DNA of 64,000 nt from Aphelocoma coerulescens (taxonomy: Eukaryota > Chordata > Aves > Passeriformes > Corvidae), in assembly GCF_041296385.1 (NCBI RefSeq), contig NC_091015.1:92736004-92800003 (forward strand). The letters run 5' to 3'. The notes below the pieces were generated by a model, which saw only the letters and a list, made by a program, of their open reading frames with translations, did not search any database and was not told the origin of the DNA. Position numbers and translations under genes: made by a program. Within the stretch, counting starts at the first letter, position 1. Each line of letters opens with the position of its first letter. Positions 51,465 through 64,000 of this stretch are shown here, piece after piece.

Positions 51465-51530
51465 ATGGATAAGTTTATGGATAAGTTTAGTCACTTGAAT
51501 TGAGTTCTGCTAACTTGAATTGAGTTCTGA
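51465..51530. repeat. Two adjacent tandem micro-duplications
   Basis: ATGGATAAGTTT is perfectly doubled at 51465-51488. Four bases later ACTTGAATTGAGTTCTG occurs twice, at 51493-51509 and 51513-51529, with a 20-bp period. Two different units duplicated side by side suggest local replication slippage. Confidence 0.92.
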
Positions 51531-53574
51531 GAAGTACTGAAAAGAGAAAAAATATTTATGCATGGATATGTGCAAAGGTGGATCCAAATTAAAGCTGTAT
51601 CATTATAATTGAAAGTGTATGTGTTGATTAGGTGGTACTGGTATGGTATAATCTTTTCAATATTTATCTGCATTTACTTTCTTCTACTTTTTTTTACCTA
51701 CTCATTCTTAGAGCAGAGCACCTTTAGAAAAACAATAACCTCCAATATAGGAAGGTCTAGTTACTTCCAGTGGCTATTTTGTATTACAACAGGTATGGAA
51801 TGCTAAATGAGAAAGAATTGGGCAAGTGTGGCATAACATATTCTCTTAGATATTGGTCATTAGGTATAGAAACCTATTTTTCAATTTCCATTTTGTGCTT
51901 TGAAAGAGGGGACAATTGATGGTAAACAGTCTTTTGTCTGCATACACAGGCAAACTTTTTCTTCTCTGTCTGATTAATATCTGGAGGACTGTTATGTGAC
52001 CTCCATTTTCCTGGGAGTCTTGGAATATTTCTTTGCAAAGACTGAATTTTGTGTGTGGAGCAATTTCAGGATTACTTCAAGTTCTTCTATTGTAGTCTTT
52101 GAAAACTAGGTGTGATAATTACTCTAAGGCAAGAAAGCAGCACGGTATTGGGGACAATTTAAAAATAAACCAATTCCTCATGTGGGTATATGTTGTGCTT
52201 CAGGGGTTTTTGGACTGTATTAGCAGCATGGCACTGAACCCCAAATATTTAACCCACAGCAGAGCTCTTTATTTCTGCCACTATGCCAAGGATATGAGTG
52301 ATAATGCCTTGGGAAATTAGCAGCCCAGTACTTATGCTTTCCAGGGATTATAAGTTGTAATCGTGTCTCTACTTATCTTCAGAAAAGAGGGGAAGAAACC
52401 ATTTATTCGTCCTTTGGGACCATTTCCTCCAGGCACTCAAAATCATGCCTTTTTCATGTATTCTGCTGACATAGTGCATTAGTAGTATCTGGTGACATGG
52501 CTAGATTTTTCTTTCCCTAAGTGCAGAAAATATGGATATTGGGGTTTTATCTGATTTTCAGAAATTCATACCTCTGAGAAGAATGGGCCACTGAGAGGAA
52601 ATAATAAATCTAAGGTTGAAACATTCATAAAAATATATATCTTTAGAAAAATGAGGGAAAAAATTAAATCAAAGAGAAGTTGTCTAAGAGTAGAGCCTCC
52701 CATGAAGGTCAAAACATCTACTGCCAAAGAAGAAATATAAAGTAGTCAGAGCTGGAACTATGGCCCCAGTATTGCACAGCCTCACCTTCTCATTCTCAGA
52801 AACCCACTCCTGGATGTTTCAAGGGCTTCTGTACTGCATCTACTTGCTGTCATATAACTTACTATGCTGTTGTATGTATGGTCTGTAAGGTTAAGTTCGT
52901 GATCCTTTACGAAGTCGCTCAGTTTGCCTTTAAAAACAGGCAAAAGTTTGTGAAGCTTGACTTGTAACCCTGAATTTCACTCAGGTTTCCATAATCCTTT
53001 ATATCAAAGGGTAATGTTTTATGTGTAACATTTACAGCCACAGTTGTCATCAGTTCTTCAGCACATGACTGAAATACGATGATGTGTTATGTTTAATTTT
53101 CTCCCTAAAATCACTGTTGGGGATTTTTGAGGTCTTGAATGACAATTGGAAGTAGCTCTTGTATGACGTGAAAGGGATTACCCCTGAAATACAGAATGTT
53201 GTCTTGTCTCACCTACCAACACCAAAGTATTGGTGAATAGCAACAAACCTCCTGCTTGGAAGAATTAGCGAAGTTTACCTCTGGGTACACAGTATTAAGC
53301 AGTTATTTGGAAAGTGGATATCAGTAGCAAATGGGCATAACACGAGAAGATAACTTTCTGAAGAACAGGTGGCAGCTGTTTTATTCTGATCACCCTAAGG
53401 TGCTGTTGAATGATTTTATTACCCATTTTAATATAATTTTTTACAAATTTGTGACAATAATCATCCAGCAGTATGTCTCTACTGAAAATGTATATTAGAG
53501 AGGAACTATGAGAGAAGACTCCCTTTTTCTGGGGTCTCTGTCTCTGTACAATGCTGAACATCACACCGATATTC

Positions 53575-53650
53575 ATCCATGCCCAAAACCTGTGTGAGTG
53601 TAATTTCAGTGCTACTGAAATCAATGGTGGGAGAGTTTGAGCAGTCCTAA
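53575..53650 (-). repeat. Possible ancient amniote interspersed repeat
   Basis: On the minus strand, CTCCCACCATTGATTTCAGTAG (about 53633-53612) resembles the 'CTCCCATTGACTTCAATGG' motif seen in old interspersed repeats of birds, turtles and crocodilians. A 'TTACACTCACACAGG' block follows. The similarity is short and rests on recollection only. Confidence 0.25.
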
Positions 53651-54539
53651 CCACCTTAAAAAGAGCCACGAGAATGCTGCTCTCTCCCAAGCCATTTGAT
53701 AGAGAAGTGAACTGTAGGAGAAAGGGATCAAACATGGAATTTTTTCCTAAAGTAGCACAGAAATCAGCGTCTGTAATTGTAGAAACCACAGAAATCTTAG
53801 AAGGCCAGGACATCAGCTGCGTGCTTTGGAAAAAATGAGCTCAGAGTTATTAAGGCACAATTACAACTCTGCATGACCTCCTTGTACCAGCTTCCGCCTA
53901 ACTGGCAACAGAAACCTAGACTGAAAACAGCAGCCTGATGTCTTCATTTGTTTTGCAGTAACCCAGATTTTAAAAAAACCCAGAGCTGTGTCACCATTCT
54001 GATGTTCTTCTAACAACATGGATGATTCAGAGCATCTGCCTAAACACTGAGGACAAGACAATACTTCTTTAACTTCAGATGCCTGGGTAGAGCTAGTGCT
54101 GCAGTCTCCCTTATGATTCATGGCGAGAAGAGTCCAGCAGTAGGGTATGACTCATGGTCAGGTGTGTATCCTAGGATGAGATAAACTCCACTTTGATGTG
54201 CCTGCATCTGCTTATTGGCTATAAAGGTGCTCTAGGCACCTGTCTCAGATGTAATTTTGTGTTCAGTAGACTTCTGAAGGTGAATGAGAATGAGTTGTAT
54301 CCTTAAGCCTGACTTAAATCCATTTCCAAGTGCTTGCTGTGACCTTGTATTTCTGTTTTATCCTCATTTTTGTTGATTAGACCAGTATATTACATCAGAG
54401 CATGAGAGCTTTACACTGTAACTTTGGAAACAGCCTGAAACACAACATAAATCCTGTGTGGTTTTGTATTGTAGTACTTTCCTCCTTCCACTGCAGTTTG
54501 TGTAAAACAGAAACTAACATGCCTGTTTTATTATATTCC

Positions 54540-55040
54540 AGTTTCCACTTAACACTCCTGTAACACTCTAAATGCTTCTAAGATTAGCGTAATAAGGATG
54601 CTTATACTGAGGTTTGCCATCCCAGGAATTGCACTGTACCACTGGATATTAATCACTACTGCATAGCGATATCTTAAGATCCTTCTGAGTCCATTCATTC
54701 CTACAACCCAGTTTGCTGACATCTTTGAATTTAGTAACAATAGACTTTCTCTTGCATTATTTAGATGATTAATGAAAATCTCCAACAATACCGAGCAGAC
54801 TAATGTGGAGCCTTGTTAGCAGTACTGTGACTATCAGTTTCACACCTTTTGCAGCTTTTGATCTTGGTTGCCTCACAGCCTTGTGAAAAGTCAACATGAG
54901 ATCCTGCCAAAATATAATTTATAAATTCCATTGCCTTTCCACTATTCACAGGGCACAACATTCTGCTAAAGATGCACATTACTTTGATTTCATGTGACTT
55001 ATTCATAGAAGGAACCTGTCTTAACTGTGATTTACTTTTT
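54540..55040 (-). mobile_element. Very old CR1 LINE ORF2 fragment
   Basis: Reverse-complement CR1 ORF2 blocks are still traceable: 'TTGCTGACATCTTTGAATTTAG' (about 54713-54734), 'GATTAATGAAAATCTCCAACAATACCGAGCAGAC', 'GTGGAGCCTTG', 'GAAAAGTCAACATGAGATC' and 'CCATTGCCTTTCCACTATTCACAGGGC' (about 54929-54955). Order and spacing fit the same part of ORF2 seen in the other CR1 copies, but divergence is much higher. Both ends are uncertain. Confidence 0.62.
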
Positions 55041-56443
55041 GGGCTATCTTTGCACTTACAATGTTTTTTATACTAAGACTTAGAATTTAGGACTTCTAGG
55101 AATTTATCTTAATCAAAAATTCCCCAAATCTTTCCTTACACCCTTTGTAAAGATATGTACTATCTTTTTTTCCCCCTAGATATTTTGTTTTTCCATGAGC
55201 TCCTAGAGATAGTAATTTAATTGTTGTACGTCAGCCAGGTTTTTAAGTATTTTTACATGAAATTTGTCCAATCTGAACAGCTGTAGAATATTTAATTTAG
55301 CTGAGCCATTTCTTCTCTCTCTAATGCTGAATTTCTATGCTATTAATATAGCCTCTTTTAAAACTGAGCAATTATCATGGTTGATAAATTTTTTTCTTTA
55401 TGTTTTATTAAAAATTTCTCCTTTCTGGTACCATATGTCGGTAGTTTCCTGTCTCAAGTAATGAACTCATGTTATAACTCTTTTTCTGTTATTAATAATG
55501 AAGAAGGAAATAAACTGTTTACTGTGTCTGGGAAAGGTACCAATGGGCCTAAATGTCAGAAAGGAAAATTCAGATTAGATGATAAGAACCCTGAAGACAT
55601 GGAAATGCTTGCCTAGTGGGGCTCTGGAATTACTTCTCACTGTATGTCTTTGAAAACAGGCTGGTCAAATGCTCTTCTGTTCTTTTTTTGTCGGTTTGTT
55701 TTGGGGTTTTTGGCTGTTTTTGTTTTTGTTTTTGTAATGACAGAGGAACGGACTGAAGTTGTTTTTATGTTGTTCTATGAAAGCTAATCTAATCCTTCTG
55801 GTGAAAAATCCGGCTGCAGATATTTTGAATACAAACTGGGAGCTGTAGGTTGCATTTGCTGCTTTGTATTCTTCAGGCAACACAGTGAAAAAATCAGCCA
55901 GTTTGTCCATCTGCCTCTCGTATGACACTCCTCTGGATGCTGAAGACAATGTCAGGTTACCTAACATAGAGACTTCTGCTGGGGTGACCCATATATCCCA
56001 GAACAGATAGTCTGAAGTTACAGAGGAGTTGAGGTGAAATCTGAGAGAGGACAGGAGGGGCAAAGCTCACAAGAAAAGTGCAGAGACTTCTAAAATGTTT
56101 GTACCTGTGACCTTGACAGATTTGCTTTGGTTCCCACAAACCTCTTACATGAGACCTTCTTTTCAGATCTCTTGAGCAGGAGACAATGAAAAGTCACACT
56201 AGTCCCCTTTCAGCATTTCTTGTGCTATAGGCTGATAATAAAATTTTATTTTCCAGACATTTTAATGCAAATCTGCATGTTATCTGCAACATTTTTAATC
56301 TTGGGAAAAACTTCCACAGTTATTTGCTTTTGGTAACGCCTTCATTCTATGGCTTGACTACATATGGGGATGCAAACCAACTCCCTAGTTCTACTATGTT
56401 TGTATTGACAAGGCTCTAGAAAACATCTTCTTTTTATTTTTCT

Positions 56444-56474
<31 letters not shown>

Positions 56475-58229
56475 AACCCATATTTTTTAGCATGGTATGC
56501 GAGACTGAAACAGAGCTCTTCCTTGTGGATACCTGAAAGGAGGGTGTAGGGAACTTTTACTTTGTTTTACTCTTTCAGAGTGTAGACTTAATTACAGCCT
56601 TTCCAGTAATTAGGACAAAGGGAAAAGAGCAGTCAGGGCTGTGCCTTTGCTGTGCTGAGCTGGCCAGTAGTGCATGGTCTTCCCTTAAAAACATGGTAAC
56701 AGTATTCTTTCCCATTCCACCTTTGCCATGGAACTTGGTATCTTAATTTCAGATTCAGAAGAGAACCGTGGCTCAACATGCCTGCATTGACTTTCTTAAA
56801 GTTCAGGTTATCACATTAGTCAAGTTCAATCAACCCTGAATGATATGGAATTCATTTTGAAGTATCTTCTATGCTTTTAGAGACTGACATTGTTGAGGTA
56901 GGAACCAGCCCAATGAATATTCAATTATCAGTTAAAAATCTGGTATGCTTTTGTGTGTTTCAAATAGCAGAACTCCGTAAGGAAGATTAAAAACAAAGAA
57001 AGAAAAAACTAGCATATGGGAGCCCCATCTCTCCTGTAAAACACTGAATTGTCAGGAAAATACAATTATTTTTGTGTTATTTTGTATGACTTCTAATCAT
57101 CTCTTGAAATACTTTTTCACAGACTTTAGTTGTTTAGAAATTCAACTGAATTCCTCTCATAATGAGCTGTCAATCATATAAAGTATCAGAGAATTAATTT
57201 TTTATGTTCAACCTTTCTTGAAAAAAGGTGAATACTTGGGTGGATGAGAGCATTAGGATTCATGATGTTTAAATATTATTTAATACATATTTTGAAGATT
57301 TAAGTGGAGTTTTGATGGGGCACACAAACATTTAAGTAAAATTTGGATGGGGTAGAAAAATTGTCTGAGTAAACATGTATCAGCTTAAAACCTGTTCTTA
57401 CAGCACAAATTTCACTTATTTCAGAGGTATCCACCATTATCATAACAATTGCTCACCATTCTGTGCTCTTAAGTATGATGTAATTATTTATTGCTTGGGT
57501 GTTCAGAAACCACAGATGTTTGTTCTGCCTTTGAACAGACATTCATATCTTTATAACTTTCCGGGTCAGAGGGAAGAAGGACACAGGGAACTGTGAATAG
57601 ATTTATTTTATGCAAGTCATCTGTAAACTCTGCCATGTAAATAAAATCTAGGACTCTTGAATTTTTTGAATGGTTATTTATCAGTGGCTTAATGGTGGCA
57701 GGACATGTCACCCTTTTGAAAACTTTTCAATGTGCATAGTGTCTGTTTTGCCTAACCGTGTAATTTACTTGTTTATTTGTCATTTATTTTTGATCTCTGA
57801 CTGTCATTGTAATGCTGTATTGAATTTCTTTTCTTTTTTTTCTCTAAATACACTATGCATTTTTTCAAAGCAAAAGCAGGTATGTCAATTAAGATACTAT
57901 CTTAGCACTGTATAATCTAAGCATGTCTCTGAAGTTCATGAAAAATGAACATAGTCTGTTCATTCTGAGAACCAACTCAGGTTTGTTGTTTTTCCTCTGT
58001 TCTCCAAGAACTCAGTCCAGACTGTATCTCTGTGCCACATGCAATGGTGGAACAGTAGTTTTACAAGGAGCTAAATAGCAGAATCTATAAATTAGAAGAG
58101 TTAAGAAGCTGAGGGGAGAGCGTCTCCGAGTATTGTGGTCACTCTCTTACAGCCAAGCAAAAAAGGACTGAGCCACAATCCAGAAACATTATTGTTCTGT
58201 GGATTGTAGAATGTTTCAGATGACATTTG
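55041..58229. other. AT-rich unique sequence, no gene seen
   Basis: No gene recognised. A T/G tract with TTTTG units lies at about 55680-55736 and accounts for the lysine-rich end of the minus-strand ORF at 55665-56063. A long poly-T tract at 56429-56474 is listed separately. Confidence 0.5.
56429..56474. repeat. Long poly-T tract
   Basis: About 46 bases are almost all thymine, broken by one A and two C. It is the longest homopolymer-like tract in the window. No retroposon body is recognised on either side, though a poly-A tail on the minus strand is possible. Confidence 0.92.
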
Positions 58230-59060
58230 TCTGCTTGCCTGTGCACCTGGGCTGTGTCTGGGCCCTGAGGGCACTAATGGGCCTTCAGGCCCGACCACTG
58301 TTACTTTGTGCCTGAGCTGTGTTGCACGTGTCTGTGCAGAATTCTGTCCTCGGCTACTCCCAATTTGTCATTTGGATTTCCCAGCTTGACACCAGACCTG
58401 ATTTGCTGCCTTGCCCTTGTCTGGTGACTGCTGGTCTGCTGGCGAATCGTGCTGTTCTCAGCCACCTTGCTCTGCTTGCCCACTGTGGATCTGTGCTACG
58501 GTGAGGGCGGACCCTGCCTGTGCTGTAGTTGCTCTTGGCTCCTGGCTGGTTGTCCCTCGTGGATCAGCTGCTCAGCCTTCCCACCACTCCTATGTGACCT
58601 CCAGATCCTGCAGGGCTATGGCTAGAGTATGGGGGTACCTTGCAGCCTGTCAGCCCTCTTTAATACCCTCTGCACCCAAATTAATCCCTGCTTCTTCAGA
58701 TCATTTTGGGTGAGATCATGGGGATTTATCAGTCGCCTGCAACCAACCTTTGTTGCATTCCCAATGCCCAACCCAGTGGATATTAGCTGCTCAGCAGAAA
58801 TGTCTTACCAGCCCTTAGTGATGGCCCTAGACTGGGCCACCCTCTGCAAAGCAGCTGCTCAGTGTCCCCATGCTCCAGGAGTCTGATGTCCTGCTCAGTC
58901 CTTTAAAGCAGCTTTCTGAGGACTGTATTCATGCAACTGTGTCTAAGGCTGCTTCCTGGAGCTCTAGCGAGGGCTTGGCTGCTGACAGCATTCATGAAGC
59001 TGGATGTGGACCCTGCATCTCTGTAATTGCTGGAAATTGTTGCTTTGCACCACAAGCCCC
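58230..59060. other. GC-richer segment, unassigned
   Basis: The composition rises clearly above the surrounding AT-rich DNA, with repeated CTGCT, GCCTG and TGCTC strings and overlapping open frames on the plus strand (58411-58713, 58629-58886, 58870-59274). A near-palindrome, GGGCCTTCAGGCCC, lies at about 58278-58291. The texture resembles that of LTRs and ERV fragments elsewhere in the window, but I found neither LTR ends nor a family match. No protein domain is recognised. Confidence 0.3.
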
Positions 59061-62000
59061 TATTTTTCACTTAGATGCAGGCATCCTTGCTCGGCTTGAT
59101 AATATCATTATATATATGAAGGTAATTTCTTGTTTCCCAAAAGTGGTCTGTTTTTTTCTCAATGGTGGGACATTTGCTTTAAAGGTTAAGCTGCAAAGCA
59201 GAAAGATAATTGTCTTTACATCTCTTCACTCATGGTTGATTTTTTTCATAAACATTTGTGGCTTCTGCTCTTAATGTGCTCATTTCTGGCATGAAATAAA
59301 ACTGTTTACTTTAGAAATTGCATAGTATAGATAAAGCTGTCCAGCCATTAAGTTTGGTCATATACAGCTGTCTTTAAACACAGCAAACAAAGATAGCTGA
59401 GCTATTATTATTTGATCAGATAGGAATATCTTTAAGATATTCGTTAAGTTACAAGAGCATTTGTTAAATGTCTTTCCATCCTTAAAAAAAATAAGAAATC
59501 TTTACAGTTCATGTCTTGATTTAATTATGGATTCATTTCACCAATTGCTGTCTCGGTTTCTTTGAACTTTCTAAAAAGAGATTTGTCTAAATGCGGAAAA
59601 GTGAGTTCCTTCTAGTACCATTCAGAACTTGAAAATAAGTGGCCAAACTTGAATTTATTAACCTTGGAAGCACATGGTAGTGCTTTGCAAGCTATTTTGA
59701 TGTACTAGGCAGGCTTCCTTGGCATTTTCAAAAAATTAATAGCTTAAGACTGTAAGCTAGGATCAGTTTCTATTGTGTTGTCATGTGAAATTTTGCATTT
59801 ATTTTAGCCCAGCATGAAAATATGAACATCTATTATCCAGCTGAGTCTGTGAGGGCCATTGAATGTGACATTGCATTGTTCATAAAGCTGATCAGTAATT
59901 ATCATTCACAATGAAGTGTTTCAAATTAAAAAGATACTGGTCCATCATTTTTGATACTGCAATTCTGTGTAGTGATAAAGTTTATTAATACTTGGAAAAG
60001 ATAGATTTAGACTGTGATTTTATTCCTACAAAAATCAGAGTAAATATTCCTCCATAAGTTCATCTTGCCCCAGTAAATGTCTTTGTGGGAAGATTCTTTA
60101 TCCCATGCTTGTGCAAAACTGTGTAATATGACATATTCTTAGCTAATAAATGCATACTACAAAGGAATAATATTACATAAAAACTTAGTTATATTTTATT
60201 AATATCAATGTATTTAACTTAGTCTGAGTTTCAGAATTACAGTCCAGTAACTGATTTTAAAAATGTCAAAGTAGTGCATTCTGTGACTGATGCTGACTGT
60301 CGATAGGGCTGGGTTTGCTTATTTGTTTGTATTCTAGCAAATAACTCCTTATTTCTCCTGTAGGACACTTCATTCTCTGTTTTTCTCTCTGAGTGCTGAG
60401 AGAATTTGCTACCTTGTGTCCAGGATAGAGACTGAATAACTGCAATGAAGAGGAAGGAACTTACTGTATATGATTAGTGTTCTGGATATGGAATGGCAGA
60501 AATCACTGAAAAACATGTACTAGAAAGTTATGAAAAACATTGTTTATAGGTGACAAGACTGGAGTCTGATTTGTCACGCTAAACAATACACTCCATTCTT
60601 CTGTTTTGATGATGGCCCTTAATGACATCCCTTTAAATCTTGGTAGCCCTTGCCTCAAATGACCTTGCTTCGTGGCACGGCAAGTGTCGTACACATGTTG
60701 TATTCTATGTTCATAGGATAAAGATAAAGAACTAGACTTTTTTTTTAATATAAAATATTCTGGCTTGAAGAGATGGATCACTGCATTTCTATAACAAATT
60801 TGGGTTGAGAAAGGCCAAAAAAGCCTTCCATCTTTTCATTTGCTGTCTGTCCTATTTTTCTCTTTCACTAGGATTTATTAAGGACGATGCATACAGTTGA
60901 AAAGGTAACAATGTTGTCTGTAAGAAGGCTGATGAATTTGTCCATTAACAGCAAAGGGTGGAACAGGAACTTCACATCACAGCAGCAAAATAGATTGCTG
61001 TTCTGTGCCATGAAGATTCTGCATGGGATTGACACTTTCTGTAGAATGTTGATTGCCTGGTGGAGTGTGCTTTTACCTTTGTCCGTGTTAACAGGTACAA
61101 GTAAAGGTTCTGGGAACTTCCAAAGTGGTAACTGTGGACTAAATTATGTCATGCTAGTATTGGAGTAAGCTGAAGCTCACTAGGGGGGTATCACGCCCTC
61201 TTGCCAGCTCACCTCAGATAGACTGTTCCTTGGCGTCTCTTAACTCTTGTAGCCTTACACCATAAATTCTGTGTCAGTTCCTGTCTGTTTTCTTTCCTCC
61301 CAGCATCTTGTCAAACTGCTCTATAAAAGGTTGTGGACTTTTGCTAATGGTCTGGCAATTCTTTCTGTAAAGCATTGTCTTCTCAGTCAGCAGTTTTTAA
61401 ATGCCAGCTTGTGGCTGCAGTGGACTCTCTGGCTTCTCATCCTTCAAGCAATTATCTTCTTCCCCTCACCTTTCCTGCAACCTCTTTCTACAGCTCGTTG
61501 ATGACAGATCATTTATGTCTACCAATCTGGATTATTTTTCCAGTTTTACTTCACCTAGACAATATGTTTCTCCCTTAATGCATTCAGCATACATTGCTGC
61601 TATGAACCAATCATAGCTATGTGACTGGCTTATTCTGAAACTTCTGACAGCATTTATTATTGAAAGTTCTTTAATCAGGGCAGAAGAGCTGTTTTTATTT
61701 TATACAGAAAAAAAGTAAATATTGATATAATACATACTACATAAAGACATAAAAATAGAGAATAGATAAAAGCCCTATCTATCACTCAGCTCTATCATCT
61801 TCATTTAACATAACTTGTACAGCTCCTCCAAAAAGTCAGGGTTTCTCTCTGGACTATGAGAATCCTGTACAGACATGGGATCTACTAAACCTCTGTATCG
61901 TCATCTTCCTTACCTTAGAAATAACCACGGAACCACTTTATGCTTTTTTGAGGGAAGACTATTTAGAAGTGTGTGAAAAAGCTACTCCCAGAGCTGTTTT

Positions 62001-64000
62001 TGCTTAGTGCTACTGTTTGTACTCTTAGTTAACCTTCCTTCAGAACCAAATTCAGGAATGTCTCGGGATTTCATTTTGCAGATCAAAGTGAGAGCTGATT
62101 CAGGTACAGATGCCACTTTTAACCAGACAGCCTCTAGATCTGTTAATTTTGGACAAGTACAGTGCACTTCTCAACCATTCTATCAGTGAATTCAAGAACA
62201 GGGTGCTGAGGCTTTCAGCTTTGTCTTCATTCCTGAAATGACTTAAACAACTGATGCATCTTTTCCTAATAAAGAGGTGGGGATAGTTTTTCAGGATAGG
62301 GAGAATTTTAGCACTGCTACATTACTCGTTGAAAGGGATTATAACTTTAATCCTCATTTTATATTGATGTGAATTTATTGCCACACAAGTCTTGGATAAG
62401 GAACTTCTCCTCTCCAGTTGCATCTCTACCAGTGTACAACAAGGAAGGGGGCCCTTTCTGGATGTGAGTGAATGAATCAAGGGGCAATTAATCTACAGTA
62501 GATTACCTAGTAGGGGTAGGACTTTAGGCGCCAGCAAGTGGGTTTTGATTTTAGTCTGGTGTCAAAACTCTGCCGCAGTCAGTGATGGAGTCAGCTAGTC
62601 AGCAGTGATTCATTTGACCAACATGTCTGGTGTAGGATGAGTGAGCTGCTGTCTAGAACCCTCTGGCTGTGCTGTTTAGCCCCCTCTTGACTGCAGGGGA
62701 AACCCAGACACCTGCATTAGGAGATGAATTCCATTCTTGGAGTTCAGCTGGGAATGTATGGTCTTTCTGTCCTTGCTTCCAGGTCAATTTCTGTATTTTC
62801 TCTGAAGCCTGTTTAACACAAAATTCAATATAAAATCCTCAAGCCAGACTGAGAGCTCCAGTTGCATTCCCAGAGTTGTGGTTGCTTCGGCATACTCGGA
62901 GACGGTAATCACGCTATTGCTTAGCAAACTGGAGTCGTGTAGAGCTCCCAGTTTCTGAATCTCGTTCAAGCTGTGGCACGAATGATGTGCCAGCAAGAGA
63001 GCTGGTATGGGAAAGGCTGCTGTACAGACCTGAGACACTTCTGGACATGCAGTTACTCTTCCTGGATTTGAGATCAGCGACTGAAGTGCGCGTAGTGTCT
63101 AGATGCCTTTGAGATTAGGTGTCAACTGAGTGGGAAACAGAGAAGGTGCAGTTCTGGAGTCTAGTTGCTTTCAGTTTTGCTTTAGTCCCATTTTATGTAC
63201 CTACATTTTTTAAATTTACCTCCAGAAATACAAATCTGCAGTAAGTAGATTTGTTATTAAGCATTTCAGTACCAACACCTTTCTGAAATGTGTTCTTCAA
63301 TTTTTTCCACTGGGAATAGCTTTATAATTTTTTAAAGTTATGTTACACATTTACTCAAGAAAGTATTTCTTCAGCCTGTGTTAATTTAGGACACTAGTGA
63401 AAAACAAGGCATCTTTAAATTGTCTTCTTTCATCTCAATTTTATAGAGCACAGTGCACTTTTACTTTCAATTCTCTTGTTTTCACTGTTGCCCTTCATGG
63501 ACTTTTTCCTTCCTTGTGATGCTGTAACACTTCACATTCTCTACTTACTTTTTTTTATATATGCATTTTTTTATTATTTGGCTAATATTTGCTTTTGAAG
63601 CTTTTAATTAAGGTTCCACTTTTGTGCTGCTCTTATAACCTTTTTTTTTTATTTTTTTTTTTTGGCTGGAGGGAACTATAGCTCATTTACTGTCATTTTC
63701 CTACTATTTTTTTTTTTTTTGAAGAAGGTTGTTTCTCCAAAAAAACAAAGGCATGTGTTTGCATATATTGCTATTCACATTATTCAATCTAGTGGGCATT
63801 ATTATTGTCAGCTATTGATTAAATCCCCTTTGTAAATAGTTTCTCTAAATATATTTGGCATGATGAGGTACTGTCTAATTGTGATGGAGAGTTTGATCTT
63901 TAATACTGCTTGCTCTGTTCTGATGACTTAGATCATCATAATTTTTTAAGTCTTTAATTAAATTAAATAATTTACAATTGTATTCCATCAGCAATTTTTT
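59061..64000. other. AT-rich unique sequence, no gene seen
   Basis: No exon or transposon recognised. T tracts lie at 63641-63663 and 63707-63720. The last kilobase is extremely AT-rich. A motif cluster near 59.9 kb is listed separately. Confidence 0.5.
59874..59913. promoter_or_regulatory. Sox- and homeodomain-like motif cluster, candidate
   Basis: CATTGTT at 59874-59880 and CACAATG at 59907-59913 are Sox-type sites in opposite orientations. CAGTAATTATC between them (about 59893-59903) carries a homeodomain core. The arrangement is seen directly; an enhancer role is inference, and such short motifs are common in AT-rich DNA. Confidence 0.22.

Larger units (their letters stand above)
49810..54539. 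other. Unique AT-rich sequence, no gene seen
   Basis: No gene recognised. A T tract lies at about 50483-50498. The 172-codon minus-strand ORF at 53295-53813 is among the longer ones in the window, but it has no known domain and an AT-rich codon pattern. A short stretch in it resembles an old interspersed repeat and is listed separately. Confidence 0.5.

Noticed and set aside
53295..53813. 172-codon minus-strand ORF as a possible gene
   Set aside because: No recognisable domain, no splice or promoter context, and it overlaps a probable old repeat. One ORF of this length is expected by chance in a 64-kb window.
1..64000. CRISPR arrays, operons, prophage or plasmid features
   Set aside because: The sequence is vertebrate nuclear DNA: CR1 LINEs, retroviral LTRs and microsatellites, with no dense ORF packing, ribosome-binding sites or spaced repeats.

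Overview
This looks like nuclear DNA of a bird, most likely a songbird (passerine). The base is AT-rich, the six frames give only short ORFs, and the recognisable sequence is CR1 LINE debris plus endogenous-retrovirus LTRs of the kind common in passerine genomes. I found no protein-coding gene, no convincing exon, no rRNA or tRNA gene, no CRISPR array and no CpG-island promoter. The window is best read as intergenic or deep-intronic DNA.

Layout: 1-6.4 kb is mostly unique AT-rich sequence after a GC-richer start. 6.4-7.7 kb is an old minus-strand CR1. 8.9-12.3 kb is a nested block: a small plus-strand CR1 tail, then a minus-strand CR1 (9.1-12.3 kb) split by a 1,396-bp LTR-type insertion with the target duplication TAGAG. 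A GC-rich patch follows (12.4-12.7 kb). A 618-bp LTR lies at 15.24-15.86 kb (duplication TCTTA), a compact 286-bp LTR at 20.35-20.63 kb, and a 951-bp LTR at 24.16-25.11 kb (duplication ACATC) that carries a GATA microsatellite. 25-39 kb is long, AT-rich and nearly repeat-free. Further CR1 pieces lie at 38.9 kb (-), 46.0-46.6 kb (+) and 54.5-55.0 kb (-, very old), and an 865-bp LTR at 48.94-49.80 kb. A GC-richer stretch I cannot assign lies at 58.2-59.1 kb, and the rest is unique AT-rich DNA with poly-T tracts.

The main results are the exact LTR boundaries, read from TG...CA ends and short target-site duplications; the nested insertion, which gives relative ages; and the fact that all five LTRs lie on the minus strand. 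That bias would be expected if the window sat in an intron of a plus-strand gene, but this is inference. Three short motif clusters (paired X-box-like sites near 17.9 kb; octamer, palindrome and homeodomain-like sites near 29.0 kb; Sox and homeodomain-like sites near 59.9 kb) are candidate regulatory elements to be tested by conservation. I see no new biological system here.
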